Numbered from the stretch's first letter, positions 15,535 through 25,976 are shown. The stretch is 64,000 bases of DNA from Thalassomonas viridans (GCF_000948985.2 NZ_CP059733.1:4836001-4900000), one strand, 5' to 3'. Notes: generated by a model from the letters alone, not told the origin. Numbers and translations are program-made.

Positions 15535-16693
15535 AATAACTGATCCTAATACTGCTCCATTTTAACACTTTCATATCCGCTGCCCGGATATGGGGAAACC
15601 TTGTCCATAAATCCCCTTACTCCTTGCAGTAATTGCTGCATATTTTTGCATCGGTGATTTCTTGTGATGGTTTCGTGCAGCGCATGCCAGAGCTTCTCGA
15701 TTTTATTGACCCAAGGCGAATAAACCGGTTGGAACAGCAGCTTAAATTTTTTATTTTCAGCCAAGTAGGTTTGCACTTTCCGGCTTTTATGGATGACATA
15801 GTTATCCAGCACCAGCGTGATGCTTTTGGCCCGGCGATAATGCCGTTTAAGTTTTTCTAACATGGCGATAAAGAGTTCGCTGTCTTTGCTGTTACTTCCC
15901 ACATAATAAACTTGGCCCGTTTTACTGTGCAGCGCCCCCGCCAGATAATATTTCTCATTTTTCCCCGGTGTCGCTACGCGTTTTTGTACGCCCTTTATTG
16001 TCCAGTCCGCACCAATTTTGGGGTTGAGATGAATATCCACTTCATCTTCATAAAAAACGGGATTGTCAGCATCACACTCTGCCAAAGCTTCTTGTATTTT
16101 CTGAACTTTTTCTTCTTTATGCGGGTCTTTGATATGCAGTGTCGGTGCTGCTCTCCGCCAGACCAAGCCAGCTTCCGGCAACCACCTACGTATTGTTGAG
16201 GCATGGATCTCACTGGAGAATAACCGGTTAATTTCTAACGTCAGCAACTCCGTACTCCAACGGGCACGTTGATAACCTAACTCCTGGGGGTTAAGCTCAA
16301 CCAACATACGTAACATGGCCAATATTTCATTTTTCGGCAACGTGGCTTTACGCCCTGGTGCTAGGCTTTTTAACCCATCTAATCCTGCTTCTGTATACCA
16401 ATTAAGCCACCGTTTAATCGATGAACGGCCAGCAGCAAGCAGGGTCGACACTGCCGTGATATTGTGGCCTGTTGCCAACATTAGTACAGCCGTTAACCGC
16501 CGTACATGATGCTTGCATTTGGACTTATGTATTGCTTTTTCAATACCGCGTCGCTCAGCTCTGGGAAATGGTGTTATGATAGTCATGACTCTGTCCTTGT
16601 GTCTGTGTCCAGGTTTGTTTTGGCGAACTATCTGATCACAAAATCAGGACAGAGTTCCTTTCATCAAGTGATCTACTATTAGGAACAGTTATT
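15535..16693 (-). mobile_element. IS630-type insertion sequence with TA duplication
   Basis: The 1159-bp element has 17-bp terminal inverted repeats AATAACTG(A/T)TCCTAATA with one mismatch, flanked by TA at 15533-15534 and 16694-16695, the dinucleotide target used by IS630/Tc1 elements. The rebuilt target AAGTCTAGACTT is a 12-bp palindrome centred on that TA. The element carries one intact transposase gene. Confidence 0.92.
15546..16586 (-). CDS. IS630 family transposase
   Basis: A 346-residue transposase in one unbroken frame. The N-terminal half has two helix-turn-helix regions (HHVRRLTAVLMLATGHNITA, then SSIKRWLNWYTEAGLDGL). The DDE domain has its first aspartate in VFYEDEVDIHLNP, the second in ITLVLDNYVIHKSRK and the glutamate in YSPWVNKIEKLWHAL. 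AAGGACAG precedes the ATG. The stop lies 12 bases from the left end of the element. The element looks complete and possibly active. Confidence 0.93.
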   Translation of the reverse strand: MTIITPFPRAERRGIEKAIHKSKCKHHVRRLTAVLMLATGHNITAVSTLLAAGRSSIKRWLNWYTEAGLDGLKSLAPGRKATLPKNEILAMLRMLVELNPQELGYQRARWSTELLTLEINRLFSSEIHASTIRRWLPEAGLVWRRAAPTLHIKDPHKEEKVQKIQEALAECDADNPVFYEDEVDIHLNPKIGADWTIKGVQKRVATPGKNEKYYLAGALHSKTGQVYYVGSNSKDSELFIAMLEKLKRHYRRAKSITLVLDNYVIHKSRKVQTYLAENKKFKLLFQPVYSPWVNKIEKLWHALHETITRNHRCKNMQQLLQGVRGFMDKVSPYPGSGYESVKMEQY

Positions 16694-18970
16694 TAGACTT
16701 ATCAAACTTAACCAGTGGACCTTAGACCCGGTTAACAACACCCTTATCGACCCGAACAACAGCAAAATCACAATTGAAGCCAAATACGCGGTACTGCTGG
16801 AGTATTTGGCGAAAAACGGCGATACGCTGGTTACACGGGAACAACTGATAAAAGATGTATGGCAAGACCGGCATGTGGAATACAGAACCGTTAATTCGGC
16901 GATATCGAGGTTGAGAAGAATCCTTGGTGGTGATCGGGACGACTTTATTAAAACCCATCCTAAGCTTGGTTATTCAATGAACTGCCGGGTTGAGTTTTTG
17001 GGTGAACCAGTGCCTACCAAAAAAGAAAACACCACAAGCCTAAACAAATTTAAATATACACTAATTGCATTCTGCATTTTACTATGCATTCTCTTGCTGC
17101 AATTTAGTATTTTAAAGCCTGAGCGAGCTAAGTTAGACCAAACCACACCATTGCCTGTATTGACCGAAAAAGAGGTTTCAGTTAAATCTTTAACTTATAT
17201 GAAAGGCTGGGAATATACCCCTTCAATTTCCAACAATAAATCATTATTGGCATTTACTCATTTATCAAAGAAAAAGGGACTTTACCAAGTAGTTATACAA
17301 AACTTAAAAAATCAAAAAACACGAGCAGTTGAACCTGCTAGTAATACTAGCTCTCCTTTTTGGTCTCCACAAAGTAATGAGTTATTTTATAAATCTTTTA
17401 AAGATAAGCAGTGCTTAATAAAAAAAGTATATGTCCAAACAAACTTAACAATAACGGACCCCGAAGTCGTAACGTCTTGTGGTAGAGTTAATTATTTAGC
17501 CGATTTCACAAAGATTGTCGTAAGCTCTGATATGAATTGGCTCTATTACAATTATAGTGAGACGGCTTCGACGCCGAGAGTAATTAGACGTTACCATCTG
17601 AAAAATCACCAAACCCAAACGATAACTGCACCATCAATGAAGTTTTTAGGAGAAACTAACCTCAGCTTAAGTCCTGATAATAAAAAACTGGCGTTTATGA
17701 GAGAACAAGATGACTTTTCTGTAGAAATAATGATGTTAAACCTCGATAGCGGAGAATTGACTTCAATCCTTAAATCATCTTACTTACCCTACAGTCTTGA
17801 CTGGTCAAAGTCCGGGACACATTTACTCTATATCAATGAAAACGTCGATACTCTCAACGCTATAGATATTAAAACTCATGAAGTCACCTCACTTTTCCAA
17901 TATTCTCAACAGATTATGGATCAAGTGATGATCAGCAATAACGAATTACTACTATCCTTTGGTGATCTCCATACTGCTAATATCAAACAAATAGACTTAA
18001 CTAAACCTGAGTTACCAATATCAGATTTAATAAGCTCTAGCTTTAAAGATCACTCAGCTGCTATTTATGAAAGTAACGGACAAGAGAGAATAGCCTTTGT
18101 TTCCAATCGTTCAGGGAATTATCAAATCTGGTTAAAAGAAAAAGAACACTTACAACAATTAACTAAATTTAAAGGACGGCCTTATCTAGAGGATATGACT
18201 TTTTCAGCTAATGGTGAAAGCTTATTATTTTTACAAGACCGTAAACTGCACGTTTTAGACATAAAAAATAAACTAGTAAAACCAATTACTCATCCAACAA
18301 AATTAGTTAAAAACTTTATCTGGCAATGTAATTCTGACGAAAACATTTTTATCATAGCCAAAGAAAGTGATATTTGGGGCCTATATCAAGTCAACACATC
18401 GACACAGGCTACTAAGCTATTAACCACCGGAATAACTTCCATTCACAGTGTCTGCAAAAGTGATAAAAGCAACAATACAAATCCCTCAAGCAGCTATTAC
18501 GTTTCGAATATAGCAGATAAAGGCATTTTTCAATTAACTAGTGACTGGACTATCAACAAAAAGAAACATTACCTTGCCAATGCTACTGATATTGATTTCT
18601 ATGATAACCGTATGTGGGCAGCCACAGAAAAAGCAATTTATTACATTAGTGAAGGAGAGAAAATTTTTCAATTTGATATTTCCACACGACAAAGTCGAGA
18701 AATTAATTTTTTAAATGTTGATACCTATTTTTTATCAATACAAAACAATAAACTGATATTAAACGATCTACAGCTAGCCGATACTTTCATTGGAAAAATA
18801 ACCTTACCAGGTTTAAGCGAAAGACTCTTAATCAATAATCTATAAAGTGCTGATTAAAAAACCCAAATTAATAACTTATAAACTAATAACACGGTTAAAA
18901 GCGTGAAAGTGTTGACTTAGCACTAACCATGCTTTGTAAGTAAGCGCGCAATTAAGCAGTGAGTTCAGGT

Positions 18971-20464
18971 CTATTCAACCTCGAACTCAATATTCCATGG
19001 CAGTAAATCTGTGAGATCCGAGCCTTTTTCGCGCTTTGGCAGTTCTTCAAACAGGTGTTGGAAGTAATAATAAGGGTTAATGTCGTTAGCCCGGCAGGTC
19101 ATCACCAGGCTGTAAAGCACTGCACTGGCATTAGCGCCATTAACGGATTGGGAGAACATCCAATTTTTCCTGCCCGTGGTGAAGGGCCGGATATCCCGTT
19201 CAGTGACATTATTATCTATGCCTAAATCACCATGTTCAAGGTATTGGCATAACTCATCCCAACGATTTAAGGTATAGCTGATCGCTTTACCGATATAGCT
19301 TTTTGGGGTCACCAGAGGCTGGGCTTCATCCAGCCAACGCTTAAATTTTTCCAGTATCGGCTTCGCTTTTTCTTGTCGAAGCGCTACGCGTTTTTCTGGC
19401 GATAACTTACGTGCTTGTTGCTCAATGGCATAAAGTTTTTGAATATAACTTAAGGCAACGGTGGCTCTGCCGGTCTTTTTCGGCTGCGCTTTTAACGCAT
19501 CGGTATAATAACGCCTGACATGTGCCCAACAACAAGCCAATGTGACATTTTCCAGGCAACCGTAAGCCGCATAGCCATCACAGAGTAAATGCCCGCTAAA
19601 CCCTTTTAAAAACGCCTCAGGATATTGATGACCCCGGCCCGGTTGATAATCGTAAATAACGACAGGTTGCTCACTGTATTCACTGTTGCGATAGACCCAC
19701 ATATAGGAATTTGTACTGGCTGCTTTACCTGGCTCTGCTAATACCTGAACCCGGGTTTCATCGGCGTACAGCGACGATTGGGCGATTAAATGCCGGCGGA
19801 ATAAATTTACTACCGGCTTCGCCAGATTAGCACTTTTAATACACCAGTTGGCCAGGGTGCTACGACTGATATCCAAACCGCCTCGTTTAAGTATCTCAGC
19901 CTGTCGATATAACGGCAGCGCATCGCAATATTTTGCCGTGACCACCGCTGCCAACGCTTCAGCGCTGGCAATACTTTGAGGGATGGGCTGCGCAGGTTTC
20001 GGTGCGGTTATTATACTGGTCTTAGTGTTCGTTTGTTCGCAATGGCGACAAGCATATTTAGTCCGTTTATGCTTGATAACACTGATTTTTGCCGGAATAA
20101 TTTTAAGCTGCTCGCTTTCTTCACTGCCGCACGCTTGCATGCCTTCACCACAACATTGGCAAACCGGCTTTTCGATCTCATAAATTACCTCCTCGCGTTC
20201 GAGGTGCTCAGGTAGCGCTTTTCGTCCCTTGTTATGGTGTTTTGGGGGATTTTTCGGCTTTGATTGCTCGGCTTCGTTGAATGTACCTTTCGGGGCTTTT
20301 TCACTTTGTTTACCAAATCGCTTTGAGCGGCTTAGCTTTAGCTGGGCAAGCACATGCTGTAATTGACTCTGAAGTTCTATTTTATCCTCAGTTAACGACT
20401 GAACCTGCTGCTCAAGTGCGGCGAGTTGTTGTTTGAGTTTTTCGATTTCTTCAGTGTTACTCAT
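18971..20464 (-). CDS. tnpC: IS66 family transposase TnpC
   Basis: A 497-residue transposase. An N-terminal coiled coil with a leucine repeat (about 5-45), then a zinc-finger region with CQCCGEGMQACGSEE and YACRHCEQ (about 108-150), then the catalytic domain: LYADETRVQVL carries the first aspartate, LCDGYAAYGCLENVTLACCWAHVRR the second, and LGIDNNVTERDIRPFTTGRKNW the glutamate. The C-terminal IS66 extension (YYYFQHLFEELPKRE) is present. The frame is intact. Confidence 0.93.
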   Translation of the reverse strand: MSNTEEIEKLKQQLAALEQQVQSLTEDKIELQSQLQHVLAQLKLSRSKRFGKQSEKAPKGTFNEAEQSKPKNPPKHHNKGRKALPEHLEREEVIYEIEKPVCQCCGEGMQACGSEESEQLKIIPAKISVIKHKRTKYACRHCEQTNTKTSIITAPKPAQPIPQSIASAEALAAVVTAKYCDALPLYRQAEILKRGGLDISRSTLANWCIKSANLAKPVVNLFRRHLIAQSSLYADETRVQVLAEPGKAASTNSYMWVYRNSEYSEQPVVIYDYQPGRGHQYPEAFLKGFSGHLLCDGYAAYGCLENVTLACCWAHVRRYYTDALKAQPKKTGRATVALSYIQKLYAIEQQARKLSPEKRVALRQEKAKPILEKFKRWLDEAQPLVTPKSYIGKAISYTLNRWDELCQYLEHGDLGIDNNVTERDIRPFTTGRKNWMFSQSVNGANASAVLYSLVMTCRANDINPYYYFQHLFEELPKREKGSDLTDLLPWNIEFEVE

Positions 20465-20554
20465 CGGTGTTACAGGCTAGGGGTTAACTAAAATTGGCTA
20501 TAGCATGACAGGGTGAGAGGATCGGTCAAGCCCTGATAAACAGATCCATGTTGA

Positions 20555-20905
20555 TCATCGGATTGATAAGCCTGACAAGGGCTTGTGCGCTTTCGCTGAA
20601 TCAATCTCCAGCCCAGACAGCAACCAGTTAAGTTGGTGCTGATTAATGGTGATGGCTGTGCTGTGTACGGTTGTGTTAGGCCATTTGAACCGACCTTTCT
20701 CCAAGCGCCGATAATAAAGCCAGAAGCCGTTGGTATCCCAAAACAATATTTTAAGTTTATCTCGCTGACGATTACAGAAGATAAACCAGGCCTGGCTTAA
20801 CGGGTTTAATTCCAGTACATCGCTGACGATCAATGATAAACCATCAATGGATTTTCGCATGTCGGTATGCCCAGTCACCAGATAAATATTCCCCCGAGGC
20901 GTCAT
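20555..20905 (-). CDS. tnpB: IS66 accessory protein TnpB
   Basis: A 116-residue protein of the TnpB/Orf2 family of IS66 elements, recognised by IYLVTGHTDMRKSIDGLSLIV and by FCNRQRDKLKILFWDTNGFWLYYRRLEKGRFKWP. It is required for transposition of IS66 elements, although its biochemical role is unclear. Its ATG overlaps the tnpA stop codon (ATGA), so the two are translationally coupled. Ninety bases separate it from tnpC. Confidence 0.93.
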   Translation of the reverse strand: MTPRGNIYLVTGHTDMRKSIDGLSLIVSDVLELNPLSQAWFIFCNRQRDKLKILFWDTNGFWLYYRRLEKGRFKWPNTTVHSTAITINQHQLNWLLSGLEIDSAKAHKPLSGLSIR

Positions 20906-21204
20906 GATAATACCGCTATATATTGTTTAAGCTGCTGGGGCGTTAGCGCTGAGCTGAAACTTAATTGGCAGCCATTGGGCAGCGTCAATATCAGCGAAGC
21001 ACTTTCTGTGCTGGGGGCTTCAGATAGGATGAGCGGCACGATCGCCGGGGTTTGCTCATCGTCCTGGGAGCACAGTTGCTGCCAATAATAGAAAGTAGAT
21101 AAACTGAGGCCTTCTTGGCGACAAAAAGCTTTTTTACTTAAGCCACTTTGTTTTTGGGCGGTAAATACCCCAGTCCAATAGGTGTGTTTTTCTTGTGAGG
21201 TCAT
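20902..21204 (-). CDS. tnpA: IS66 accessory protein TnpA
   Basis: A 100-residue protein with the helix-turn-helix pattern of IS66 TnpA (WTGVFTAQKQSGLSKKAFCR, QEGLSLSTFYYWQQL). First gene of the IS66 operon, overlapping tnpB by 4 bases. The frame is intact. Confidence 0.9.
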   Translation of the reverse strand: MTSQEKHTYWTGVFTAQKQSGLSKKAFCRQEGLSLSTFYYWQQLCSQDDEQTPAIVPLILSEAPSTESASLILTLPNGCQLSFSSALTPQQLKQYIAVLS

Positions 21205-21364
21205 GCTGCTATTTCCTGCTGGTCATTGAGGGAGATAGCATGATGAATTAGAAGTTAAATTGGTAGATGGGGTTAATTAGCCGCTTACCTTTGTAATGGG
21301 GTATTAACAAAAATAATAACATCACGGGATAAAATGAGTTAACCCGGTTATTTAGGTATTTTCT

Positions 21365-24300
21365 GTGCTTTTATCTTTTTTTCGACATTTGCTTTCATTT
21401 CTTCCAAATGTCATTTCATTAGCCATTATTTCTTTGCTTTTCTTGGCAACGTTAATAGCACCTGCGTCTGCGATTCAAACTGACCCGCAACTTAGATTTA
21501 AACAATACTCTACAGAACATGGTCTATCGCAAAACTCAGTTTTTAGTATCACTCAAGATCTGCATGGTTTTCTATGGTTTGCCACAGAGGACGGTTTAAA
21601 CCGTTACGATGGACATGAGTTTATTCAATACCGCTATAGCGCAACAGATCCACACTCTATCGCTGACAACTTTATAAGAAAAGTTTTTGTAGATCAGAAT
21701 GGTACCCTTTGGGTCGGTACTCAAAACGGCTTAAGTCGCTATAACGCAGAACTAGATAACTTTGATAATTTTTACAATATTACCGGAGATAATCAGTCAC
21801 TAAAAGACAATATTATTTGGGATATTTATCAAGGACAACACCAAAAAAATCCCCAAGGAGAAGAATCTATTCTCTGGATCTCGACAGCAACAGCTCTTCA
21901 CAAATTTGATCCTAAAAACAATAATTTTGAGCGCATTCGTATTACAAATTTTGAAGACAAATTTAAAGAAATAAAAACCATTTTTCAGGACGATAACGGT
22001 AACTATTGGTTAGGAAGCTATAACCAAGGTATTTACTGGCTAAACGGAGACTTATCTTACGCTATCGCCCTACATGAAAAAAACAAATGGAATCTAGAAA
22101 TAAACGCTAATGCTTTATTTGATATGAAGATTATTGATAATCAATATTGGTTAGCTACTGAAAATGGTCTTTACATTATTTCCCGAAACTATCAATTATT
22201 GAATCATTTCAATGTAGATAGCGAAACACCAACCTTATCTAATGAAATCAGAGCTATAGAAAAAATCACAAATACCCAAGTATGGTTAGCAACTAGTGAA
22301 GGTCTGAATACAATTAATTTATCAAATAATAAACTAACTGCATACCAACACAATGCAGAAAAGTTTACTTTATCTGAAAATTGGTTAATGGATATCTTTA
22401 AAGATAAATCAGGTAATGTTTGGATAGGTAGCTATGGTGGCGGAATTAATAAGTTTGCTCCATTGAAAAATAAATTTTTTCACGGATTAATAAACATTGA
22501 AAATGAAAACTTATGGATTGAAGCAATAGCACAAACTAACGACAATACTATTTGGTTCGCTACAGAACAAGGAAGTTTATATTACATAAAAAAAGAAAAT
22601 GAAATCGAAAAATCTATAATACATTTAGACAGCAATATAACTCACATTCTTTCAAATAAAAATGATCTATGGATTATTACAATCAACAACCGCCTATTTA
22701 GATTAAACACAACTAACCTAGAATTAGAGGAGCATAAAGACTGGCTACAAAATGCAAGACCACCACTAGATAATCAATTAACATTTTTAGATCAAAAGCT
22801 TTGGTATATTAATAATGAAGGTCTATTAACTTCATATGACCCTCAGAAACAAGAGGTCCATTATCATCACCCGATATCAGAAAAACTGACAAGCTTACAG
22901 CCTTTTGATAAAAAAGAAATTTTAGCAACAACAATTAATGATGAAGTTCATAGTTTTCAACTTCAAAATAAAAGCTTTACTCGCCTTCAATTAAATAAGC
23001 CAAGAAACTTTTCTATTTCTCATGCCAATAACATAGCTAGTTCTAATAATTGGTTATGGCTGGGCTCTGAGACCCAAGGGATTGCATTAATAAACAAAAA
23101 CACCAATGAAATAACTACTTTTAATGAAAATAATCAACTAGCAAATAATTTTATTACAGATATTTTAATTGATGAAGAAAACAATGCTTGGATTGCAACC
23201 CATAAAGGTATTAGTGTTATTGACCCAAAAGCAGGAAAGGTAAGAAATTTTGATTCTGATTTTTTTGCTTCAAATAATGATTTTATTCAATTTAGCGCAC
23301 TAAAGAGCTCATCTGGCTCATTATATTTTGGCAGCACGAATGGTTATATAAGCTTTGAACCAAAAGAATTGCTCAAGGTTACCCCAAAAATAGCTCCTCC
23401 TTTTTTTACAGATATATTTATTGCCAATAAAAAAATAAATATCAAGCACACACATGCTCATGAGCCAAACAATGAAAAAACTTTTACTTTAAATAAACAA
23501 TTAAACACTGTTGATGTTTTACAGTTGCAGCATTATCAATCACCTGTGAGTGTTGATTTTGTATCACCTAATGCCAAACTTCCAAGTCAGTTAAAATATC
23601 GTTACCGACTGCTTGGTTTAGATGAAGAATGGATAGAAACGGATATAAATAACCGCCGCGCCACTTATACCAATTTAAGTGCGGGTGATTATACCTTCGA
23701 AGTGCAAGCTTATGATTTACAGACCCCTAGTTTAACCCAAACAAATAGTTTAAAAATTAAAATATTACCGCCCTGGTGGTTATCAAACTGGGCCATACTA
23801 GCTTATAGCCTGGCAGCCTTAAGCTGCATCGGTTATGTATTACTCCAAATGCGTCATAAGCGGCAGTACCACATGCAAATAAAGCTGAGTGAAGAACGCC
23901 TTAAACTATCCCTTTGGGGCAGCGGTGATGAGATGTGGGACTGGAATATTAAAACCGGCAAAATATTCCGTTCAAATATCTGGGGCTTATTGGAGTTTCC
24001 CCAAGACGGGCAGCGTAATGCCGGCACTAAGGCAAAAGCTGGCGATAATACAAATACGCCTAAATCTCCTTCTGAGAATACCAACATTCATCAGCAGGAT
24101 ATTCCCCGGGTTAAGGCGGCTTTAGAAGCTCACTTTGAAGATAAAACCGAACACTTTGAATCTACTTACCGGGTAAAAGATAAAGAAGGCAACTGGATTT
24201 GGGTGCTGGATCGCGGCAAGATAGTTGAGCGTGACGATAAAGGTGTTGCTACCCGGATGACGGGTACCCTAAAAGATATCAGCCAGATCAAAAAAGCAGA

Positions 24301-25975
24301 AGAGCGCCTGAACCTGTTTGCTAAATGCATTGCCAATATTTCCGATGCCGTGGTGATTTATGATAAGCAATTCGTAATCTTAGATGTGAATAAAGCATAC
24401 CAGCGTATTACCGGCAGAACCCGGGAACAGATGGTGGGTAAATCTCTCAGGTTCCCTCGTTACCCCAGCAATTTCAACACGAATATTAAAAAGCACCTGC
24501 TAACCAAAGGCAGCTGGCATGGTGAAATAGAGAATGTCCGCCGGGATAACAGCGTATTTTTAGCCGACTTTAATATTGATGTTATTCGTGATGAAAACCA
24601 GAACATCTCAAACTTTGTTGCAGTGTTTTCCGATATCAGCCAACGTAAGGAAACCGAAGCAGAGCTGAGAAAACTAGCCAATACTGACACCTTAACCGGC
24701 TTGCCGAACCGTTCTTATTTTCAAGCTAACCAATTGCAGTTAGTAAGAAATAAAACGCCGCATGCACTATTGGTATTTGACCTGGATAATTTCAAGAAGA
24801 TTAACAACTCCATGGGCCACCAGGCAGGTGACGAACTGCTATGTAAAGTGGCCGAGCGTATGATCAGCGCCAGCCGCAAGCAGGATACGGTATACCGCTT
24901 AGGTGGTGACGAGTTCAGTATTATCATTGAAGAAACCAATGATATTCACACCATTACCACTATTGCTAAAAATATTCTTGATACTATTGCCCAGCCGTTA
25001 AAGCTAAAGAACCAGGAAATTGTGCTTTATAGCAGTATCGGCATAGTACTGTACCCGGAAGATGGCGCAACTCCGCAGGAACTGCTGAAAAATGCCGATA
25101 CCGCTATGTACCATGCCAAAGGGCTCGGCGGGAACAAATACCAGTTCTTTAATGAGTCAATGAACAAGAAGGCGGTTACCCGCTTACAAATAGAGAGCCT
25201 AATACGCCACGGTCTGAAAAAAGACTTATTCTCGGTTTACTACCAGCCAAAAATTGAAATAGCCACCGGAAAAATAGCCGGTATGGAAGCCCTGGTAAGG
25301 TTTGAAACCCCAACCAAAGGGTTGATCAGCCCGGTAGTGTTTATTCCGGTATCGGAAGAAACCGGGCAAATTATTGAGATCGGTGAAGTCGTACTACGCA
25401 AAGCCTGTTTTGCGACTAAACGGTGGGTTGATGCAGGCTTATTTGACGGACGTATTGCAGTAAACCTTTCTGCGGTGCAGTTTACCCAGCCTAACCTAGT
25501 AACTCTTATCGCCAATGTTTTGGAGGAAAGCCAACTACCTGCCCGCTATTTAGAGCTGGAAATTACCGAAGGCACGGTAATGGATTCACCGCAAAAAGCG
25601 ATAGAAACTATGTTACAGATCCGTGCTCTTGGTGTTCACCTGGCGCTGGATGATTTCGGTACAGGTTATTCATCATTGGCTTATTTAAAGAAATTCCCGC
25701 TAAATACCTTGAAAATTGACAAGGCTTTTGTTGATGATATTGAACAGTCTGAACAGGGACGTAACATGGTAGCCACCATAGTGACTATCGCCCATAACTT
25801 GGGTATGCAAGTGGTAGCCGAAGGGGTGGAAACTAACCAGCAACTGGAATTTTTAGCTAAATTGAAATGCGAACAGTTGCAGGGATATCTATATTCTAAA
25901 CCGCTTGCTACTAGTGATTTTGAAAAGTACTTACTCTCGTATCAAATTACTGACAAATCTACCAGCTTTGCCTAA
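21365..25975 (+). CDS. Reg_prop/Y_Y_Y sensor with PAS, GGDEF and EAL domains
   Basis: A 1536-residue inner-membrane sensor that should both make and break cyclic di-GMP. A signal/anchor helix (about 10-33) precedes 12-14 Reg_prop propeller repeats (about 45-690: GLSQNSVFSITQDLHGFLWFAT, GTLWVGTQNGLSRY) and a Y_Y_Y domain (about 735-800), all periplasmic. A membrane helix follows (803-826), then two PAS domains (about 845-965, with a PAC end DISQIKKAEERL, and 970-1085). The GGDEF motif is intact at 1180-1184 and preceded by an RxxD inhibitory site (RKQD); the EAL motif is intact at 1308-1310 (GMEALVRF). The start GTG 21365 follows AGG by 10 bases. The propeller half is clearly more AT-rich than the PAS-GGDEF-EAL half, suggesting a mosaic origin. 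IS66 lies directly upstream. Confidence 0.93.
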   Translation: MLLSFFRHLLSFLPNVISLAIISLLFLATLIAPASAIQTDPQLRFKQYSTEHGLSQNSVFSITQDLHGFLWFATEDGLNRYDGHEFIQYRYSATDPHSIADNFIRKVFVDQNGTLWVGTQNGLSRYNAELDNFDNFYNITGDNQSLKDNIIWDIYQGQHQKNPQGEESILWISTATALHKFDPKNNNFERIRITNFEDKFKEIKTIFQDDNGNYWLGSYNQGIYWLNGDLSYAIALHEKNKWNLEINANALFDMKIIDNQYWLATENGLYIISRNYQLLNHFNVDSETPTLSNEIRAIEKITNTQVWLATSEGLNTINLSNNKLTAYQHNAEKFTLSENWLMDIFKDKSGNVWIGSYGGGINKFAPLKNKFFHGLINIENENLWIEAIAQTNDNTIWFATEQGSLYYIKKENEIEKSIIHLDSNITHILSNKNDLWIITINNRLFRLNTTNLELEEHKDWLQNARPPLDNQLTFLDQKLWYINNEGLLTSYDPQKQEVHYHHPISEKLTSLQPFDKKEILATTINDEVHSFQLQNKSFTRLQLNKPRNFSISHANNIASSNNWLWLGSETQGIALINKNTNEITTFNENNQLANNFITDILIDEENNAWIATHKGISVIDPKAGKVRNFDSDFFASNNDFIQFSALKSSSGSLYFGSTNGYISFEPKELLKVTPKIAPPFFTDIFIANKKINIKHTHAHEPNNEKTFTLNKQLNTVDVLQLQHYQSPVSVDFVSPNAKLPSQLKYRYRLLGLDEEWIETDINNRRATYTNLSAGDYTFEVQAYDLQTPSLTQTNSLKIKILPPWWLSNWAILAYSLAALSCIGYVLLQMRHKRQYHMQIKLSEERLKLSLWGSGDEMWDWNIKTGKIFRSNIWGLLEFPQDGQRNAGTKAKAGDNTNTPKSPSENTNIHQQDIPRVKAALEAHFEDKTEHFESTYRVKDKEGNWIWVLDRGKIVERDDKGVATRMTGTLKDISQIKKAEERLNLFAKCIANISDAVVIYDKQFVILDVNKAYQRITGRTREQMVGKSLRFPRYPSNFNTNIKKHLLTKGSWHGEIENVRRDNSVFLADFNIDVIRDENQNISNFVAVFSDISQRKETEAELRKLANTDTLTGLPNRSYFQANQLQLVRNKTPHALLVFDLDNFKKINNSMGHQAGDELLCKVAERMISASRKQDTVYRLGGDEFSIIIEETNDIHTITTIAKNILDTIAQPLKLKNQEIVLYSSIGIVLYPEDGATPQELLKNADTAMYHAKGLGGNKYQFFNESMNKKAVTRLQIESLIRHGLKKDLFSVYYQPKIEIATGKIAGMEALVRFETPTKGLISPVVFIPVSEETGQIIEIGEVVLRKACFATKRWVDAGLFDGRIAVNLSAVQFTQPNLVTLIANVLEESQLPARYLELEITEGTVMDSPQKAIETMLQIRALGVHLALDDFGTGYSSLAYLKKFPLNTLKIDKAFVDDIEQSEQGRNMVATIVTIAHNLGMQVVAEGVETNQQLEFLAKLKCEQLQGYLYSKPLATSDFEKYLLSYQITDKSTSFA

Positions 25976-25976
25976 C

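Larger units (their letters stand above)
15522..18845 (+). pseudogene. CadC/ToxR-like membrane regulator split by an IS630-type element
   Basis: The start lies left of the insertion: ATG GAC AAG TCT at 15522-15533 (MDKS). Removing the element and one copy of the TA duplication joins it in frame to AGA CTT ATC at 16695 (RLIKLNQWTLDP), giving a 720-residue protein. It has an OmpR-type winged helix (about 1-105: EYLAKNGDTLVTREQLIKDV, RTVNSAISRLRRILG), a membrane helix (about 125-146) and a periplasmic TolB/PD40-like beta-propeller (about 165-700). As it stands, the first in-frame start after the element is TTG 16806, which loses 41 residues of the DNA-binding domain, so it is probably inactive. 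AT-rich codon use differs from the exporter genes. It is the only DNA-binding regulator in the locus and a candidate for control of the peptides. Confidence 0.85.
18940..21288 (-). mobile_element. IS66-type insertion sequence with 8-bp target duplication
   Basis: The 2349-bp element runs from GTAAGCGCGC (18940) to GCCGCTTAC (21288); the ends are inverted copies of GTAAGCG-n-n-n-AATTAA. CTTTGTAA occurs directly outside both ends (18932-18939 and 21289-21296), the 8-bp duplication typical of IS66. It carries tnpA, tnpB and tnpC. It landed in the gap between the CadC-like gene and the GGDEF/EAL gene, 76 bases before the latter's start, so it may have separated that gene from its promoter. Confidence 0.93.
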
